This document shows, one piece after another, positions 7,483 through 9,817 of a stretch of 9,817 bases of DNA (its first letter is position 1; the number at the start of each line of letters is the position of its first letter). The translations under genes were made by a program, and so were the position numbers. The stretch comes from Campylobacteraceae bacterium (GTDB lineage Bacteria > Campylobacterota > Campylobacteria > Campylobacterales > Sulfurovaceae). Below the pieces are notes generated by a model. That model made no database searches. It was not told the origin of the DNA and saw only the letters and a list, made by a program, of their open reading frames with translations. The stretch spans positions 1-9,817 of the forward strand of contig JALWMN010000213.1 in NCBI GenBank assembly GCA_027083895.1. The letters are read 5' to 3'.

Positions 7483-7488
7483 TATAAT
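7483..7488 (+). promoter_or_regulatory. Predicted sigma70 -10 box for the trmA operon
   Basis: A perfect TATAAT lies 37 bases before the trmA GTG, predicting a transcript start near 7495 and a leader of about 30 bases. No TTGACA-like -35 is seen 16-18 bases upstream, where the DNA is already the 5' end of glmU; sigma70 promoters in Campylobacterota often lack a clear -35. The box is on the left arm of the inverted repeat. Confidence 0.55.
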
Positions 7489-7498
7489 TTTTGATAGA

Positions 7499-7504
7499 AT
7501 TATA
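7499..7504 (-). promoter_or_regulatory. Predicted sigma70 -10 box for the glmU-truA operon
   Basis: A perfect TATAAT on the minus strand lies 30 bases before the glmU ATG, predicting initiation near 7492. It faces the plus-strand box at 7483-7488, so the two predicted start sites fall in the same eight-base spacer and polymerase bound at one would block the other. No convincing -35 is seen. Confidence 0.55.
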
Positions 7505-7525
7505 TCTAAAAGTAAGGTAAATTAG

Positions 7526-8635
7526 GTGAAATGTTCACATTTTGGGGAGTGTGGTTCTTGTAACTACTATCTGCTTCCATATTTAGATGCATTAAGAGAG
7601 AAGAGAGAGACTGTTTTAAAACTATTAGAGCCATTTTATAGGGGAGTTATTGAAGTTTTTGACTCTCCGCAAAGTGGCCATCGTGCACGAGCCGAGTTTA
7701 AAGTTTGGCACACAGGCAATGTATGCCACTATGCGATGACTCATCTTACCAAAAATGGTATAGTGTTTATTCAGGAGTGCCCGAAACTTATTGATTCCAT
7801 TCTTAATGTGCAGTATAAACTTTTGGAGTTAATAAATCAAGATGAGATACTAAAAAGTAAACTCTTTTCTATAGAGTTTTTAGGGGGTAAAAGTGGCGAG
7901 CTGTTAGTTACACTTATCTACCATAAACAGTTAAATGATGAGTGGAAAGAGAGGGCAAAAGAGCTAGAAGAGTTGCTACAAATCCATATTATTGGGCGTG
8001 CAAGAAAGCAGAAGATTGTACTCTCGCAAGAGTATATTACAGAGATCTTAGAGATTGAGGGGCGTAAGTTTCTATATAGATACTATGAGGGTGGTTTTAC
8101 CCAGCCAAACCCCTATGTTAATGAGAAGATGATTGCATGGGCACTTTCAAAAGTAAAAAAGAGTAGTGGGGATCTTTTGGAACTCTATTGTGGATTGGGT
8201 AACTTTACACTACCCCTTAGTCAAGAGTTTCAAAAGGTTTTAGCTACAGAGATTAGTAAAAACTCTATAAAAGCTGCACAAGAGAATTGCAAGATCAATG
8301 GTATTGAGAATATTGAGTTTATTCGACTCAATGCTACTGAGACTGCTCAAGCCTTAAGGGGTGAGCGAGAGTTTCGTAGGTTAGAGGGTATCGATTTAAA
8401 GCAGTATAACTTTACTACAGTTTTAGTAGATCCACCTAGAGCTGGTTTAGATAGTGAGAGTAGAATGCTTGTGCAAGAGTTTGAAAAGATTATCTATATC
8501 TCTTGTAATCCTAAAACACTTGCAAGAGATTTAGAGACTCTTTGCAAAACGCATAAAGTAGTTGATGCAGCTATTTTTGATCAGTTTCCATATACAACTC
8601 ATATTGAGAGTGGAGTCTATCTTGAGCGAATTTAA
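7526..8635 (+). CDS. trmA: tRNA (uracil-54-C5)-methyltransferase TrmA, with four iron-sulfur-type cysteines
   Basis: TrmA uses S-adenosylmethionine to methylate U54 in the T-loop of tRNA. The 369 residues carry blocks I recognise from E. coli TrmA rather than RlmD: HIIGRARKQKIVLSQEYI (154-171), FTQPN with Gln193, GDLLELYCGLGNFTLPL (215-231), REFRRLEGIDLKQY (281-294), VDPPR with Asp302, ISCNP with nucleophile Cys327, and FDQFPYTTHIESGV with general base Glu361. Unlike E. coli TrmA it begins with C-x5-C-x2-C (Cys3, Cys9, Cys12) and has a fourth cysteine at 85, the pattern that binds a [4Fe-4S] cluster in RlmD. The start is GTG directly after an in-frame TAG, so it is the earliest possible start; AAGG at 7514-7517 is eight bases upstream. 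The 3' end overlaps truD by 14 bases. TrmA identity is secure; the cluster is inferred. Confidence 0.93.
   Translation: MKCSHFGECGSCNYYLLPYLDALREKRETVLKLLEPFYRGVIEVFDSPQSGHRARAEFKVWHTGNVCHYAMTHLTKNGIVFIQECPKLIDSILNVQYKLLELINQDEILKSKLFSIEFLGGKSGELLVTLIYHKQLNDEWKERAKELEELLQIHIIGRARKQKIVLSQEYITEILEIEGRKFLYRYYEGGFTQPNPYVNEKMIAWALSKVKKSSGDLLELYCGLGNFTLPLSQEFQKVLATEISKNSIKAAQENCKINGIENIEFIRLNATETAQALRGEREFRRLEGIDLKQYNFTTVLVDPPRAGLDSESRMLVQEFEKIIYISCNPKTLARDLETLCKTHKVVDAAIFDQFPYTTHIESGVYLERI
8612..8624 (+). promoter_or_regulatory. Ribosome site and TTG start of truD inside trmA
   Basis: GGAG at 8612-8615 stands six bases before the TTG at 8622-8624. This fixes the truD start better than the ATG at 8562, which would add twenty residues (MMQLFLISFH...) that do not resemble TruD N-termini and are a shadow of trmA coding. 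Confidence 0.75.
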
Positions 8636-9698
8636 GTATCTTTGGCCACTGCAGCATAGGAATAATTTTCTTTTTACCGCAACAGCTCGAGAGTTTAGTG
8701 TTGAAGAGGTACCTCTCTATCCATTTAGTGGAGAAGGGGAGCATATAGTTCTTAAGATTCGTAAAAAAGAGCTTACTACTTGGGAGATGGTAACTCTATT
8801 GAGTAATCATTTAGGAGTTCCTAAAAGAGAGATAGGATATGCAGGGCTTAAAGATAAGCATGCTATTACACTCCAGTATATCTCAATCCCAAGAAAGTAT
8901 GAGTCTCGCATAAAAGAGTTTAAGCATCGAAATATCAAGATTCTTCAAGAGTATATTCACAATAGAAAAATTAGAGTAGGCCACCTAAAGGGGAATAGAT
9001 TTTGGATTCGGCTAAAAAGAGTGCAGAGTCTCCAAAGAGATATGATTGAGTCGGTTTTAGCATGGATTGAAGAGTATGGAATGCCAAACTACTTTGGGGT
9101 GCAAAGATTTGGAAATAGTGGGAATAACTATCTTGAGGGAAAAGCAATAGTAGATGGAGAGTTGAAAGTAAGGGATAAAAAGAGGCGAGAGTTTCTTATT
9201 TCGGCTTACCAGAGTTATCTCTTTAATCAATGGCTGGTTAAGCGAATAGAGATCTCTACTCTTTTAGAGAGTTTTCAAACTAGTGAAGTTGAAAAGATTG
9301 CAGCACTTCCAAAGGGGAGTTTGCAAAAGTGTAGTAAGCAGAAGCACTTTTTTAAGCTTCTAGAGGGAGATCTTTTTATGCACTACCCATTTGGAAAGAT
9401 CTTTTATGAAGAGTTAGAGATTGCTCAAGAACGATTTTTAAAAAGAGATATTGCACCAACTGGGTTGATTACAGGAAAGCGGGTGAAACGTTCTATAGAT
9501 GAGGCATATCAACTCGAAAAAGATTACGATATAATTATGAATGCAATTGGGAGTAGACGCTATGCATGGATCTTTCCAGAGATTTATGAAAAACGTTATA
9601 TTCCAGAGAGTGCATGGTATGAGTTAAGCTTCTATCTCCCAAAGGGTGCATATGCAACAGTATTGGTTGATTTTTTAAAGGGAAATTTGTTTGAGTGA
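8622..9698 (+). CDS. truD: tRNA pseudouridine(13) synthase TruD
   Basis: TruD converts U13 in the D-arm of certain tRNAs (tRNA-Glu in E. coli) to pseudouridine. The chosen TTG start gives 358 residues, close to the 349 of E. coli TruD. Motifs seen are REFSVEEVPLYPFSGEGEH (23-41), the active-site block GYAGLKDKHAIT at 72-83 with catalytic Asp78, RKIRVGHLKGNRFWI (115-129), NYFGVQRFG (156-164), LISAYQSYLFNQW (192-204) and LPKGAYATVLVDFLKG near the C-terminus. The gene overlaps the end of trmA by 14 bases and the following pqiA-like start by eight, so all three are likely translated in a coupled way. TruD sits beside another tRNA modifier, TrmA, acting in the T-arm that packs against the D-arm. 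Confidence in family is high; the start is inferred from the ribosome site. Confidence 0.95.
   Translation: MSEFKYLWPLQHRNNFLFTATAREFSVEEVPLYPFSGEGEHIVLKIRKKELTTWEMVTLLSNHLGVPKREIGYAGLKDKHAITLQYISIPRKYESRIKEFKHRNIKILQEYIHNRKIRVGHLKGNRFWIRLKRVQSLQRDMIESVLAWIEEYGMPNYFGVQRFGNSGNNYLEGKAIVDGELKVRDKKRREFLISAYQSYLFNQWLVKRIEISTLLESFQTSEVEKIAALPKGSLQKCSKQKHFFKLLEGDLFMHYPFGKIFYEELEIAQERFLKRDIAPTGLITGKRVKRSIDEAYQLEKDYDIIMNAIGSRRYAWIFPEIYEKRYIPESAWYELSFYLPKGAYATVLVDFLKGNLFE
9678..9693 (+). promoter_or_regulatory. Ribosome site and TTG start of the pqiA-like gene
   Basis: AAGGGA at 9678-9683 lies seven bases before the TTG at 9691-9693, within the last codons of truD. The new frame starts TTG AGT GAA, much like the TTG AGC GAA of truD, so the same overlap style is used twice in this operon. 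Confidence 0.65.
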
Positions 9699-9817
9699 AG
9701 ATTTGGATAATTTAATTATATGTAGCCACTGTCATGAGGTACATAAACGTATAGATTTGCCACCAAATAAGGTGGCAAAGTGTAGGAGTTGTGGTACAAT
9801 TCTTTATGCAAATGTTG
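9691..9817 (+). CDS. PqiA/LetA-like membrane protein, 3' end missing (zinc-ribbon N-terminus only)
   Basis: Only the first 42 codons are in the window. They read MSEDLDNLIICSHCHEVHKR and continue to a second cysteine pair, giving CSHC (11-14) and CRSC (31-34), the latter followed by GTILYAN. Two CxxC pairs about 17 residues apart with the CRxCGxxLY ending match the zinc-ribbon that opens each half of PqiA/LetA-type proteins, inner-membrane partners of MCE-domain lipid-transport proteins (PqiB/LetB). The membrane helices that would confirm this lie beyond the window end, so another zinc-ribbon protein is possible. The TTG start overlaps truD by eight bases. A perfect 9-bp inverted repeat falls at codons 22-30. 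Confidence 0.65.
   Translation, partial: MSEDLDNLIICSHCHEVHKRIDLPPNKVAKCRSCGTILYANV
9756..9779 (+). repeat. Perfect 9-bp hairpin near the start of the pqiA-like gene
   Basis: TTTGCCACC at 9756-9764 and GGTGGCAAA at 9771-9779 are exact reverse complements around a six-base AAATAA loop. It lies in coding sequence, about 65 bases after the TTG, and is GC-richer than its surroundings. No T-run follows on the plus strand, so it does not look like an intrinsic terminator; the next bases are GTGTAGG. Confidence 0.6.

Larger units (their letters stand above)
7481..7506. repeat. Inverted repeat spanning the divergent glmU/trmA promoters
   Basis: GATATAATT at 7481-7489 is matched by its exact reverse complement AATTATATC at 7498-7506, separated by eight bases (TTTGATAG). 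The dyad is centred between the two divergent operons, and each arm contains a TATAAT box, one on each strand. It may be an operator or simply the geometric result of two face-to-face -10 boxes. The dyad itself is directly visible; a regulatory role is inference. Confidence 0.6.

Noticed and set aside
8562..8621. Upstream ATG extension of truD
   Set aside because: The added residues do not resemble TruD and translate trmA codons out of frame; the TTG at 8622 has GGAG at the right distance.
1..9817. CRISPR array, tRNA/rRNA genes, insertion sequence, phage or toxin-antitoxin module
   Set aside because: No direct-repeat array, RNA gene signature, transposase-like frame or small overlapping toxin-antitoxin pair is seen; the space is filled by recognisable chromosomal genes.

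Overview
The window reads as ordinary, tightly packed chromosome from an AT-rich member of the Campylobacterota (epsilonproteobacteria), most like the free-living Sulfurimonas/Sulfurovum-type lineages. This rests on the protein flavour of GlmU, CoaBC and UppS, on a gene order (glmU, coaBC, uppS, prepilin peptidase, LptF/G-like permease, truA) that I recall from Campylobacter, and on heavy AGA/GAG/TTA codon use. It is an inference from memory, not a database match. Almost every base is coding: the only gaps are 57 nt (7469-7525) and 15 nt (6164-6178). I see no tRNA, rRNA, insertion sequence, CRISPR array or phage gene.

Layout. Positions 1-1766 (+) hold the 3' part of an endonuclease/exonuclease/phosphatase-fold protein with an unusual C-terminal extension, followed by hemJ, whose ATG shares one base with the preceding stop. 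Positions 1763-7468 (-) hold six genes transcribed glmU > coaBC > uppS > prepilin peptidase > lptF/G-like > truA, with junctions that overlap, abut or are 15 nt apart, so probably one operon. Positions 7526-9817 (+) hold trmA > truD > pqiA-like (cut by the window end), again overlapping, two of the starts being TTG. The two operons diverge from the 57-nt gap at 7469-7525, where both likely -10 boxes sit in the arms of one inverted repeat.

Functionally the minus-strand operon groups envelope building (UDP-GlcNAc from GlmU, undecaprenyl diphosphate from UppS, LPS export by the LptF/G-like permease, type IV pilin/pseudopilin processing) with coenzyme A synthesis (CoaBC) and a tRNA pseudouridine synthase (TruA). 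The plus-strand operon adds two more tRNA modifiers (TrmA, TruD) and a membrane protein of the PqiA/LetA type. Three of the ten genes are therefore tRNA modification enzymes.

I did not find a convincing undescribed system. The points most worth a second look are a TrmA carrying an RlmD-like set of four iron-sulfur-type cysteines, the palindromic face-to-face promoter pair, the two OB-like segments after the nuclease domain, the altered PAMN and clamp motifs of CoaC, and a perfect 9-bp hairpin at the start of the pqiA-like gene.
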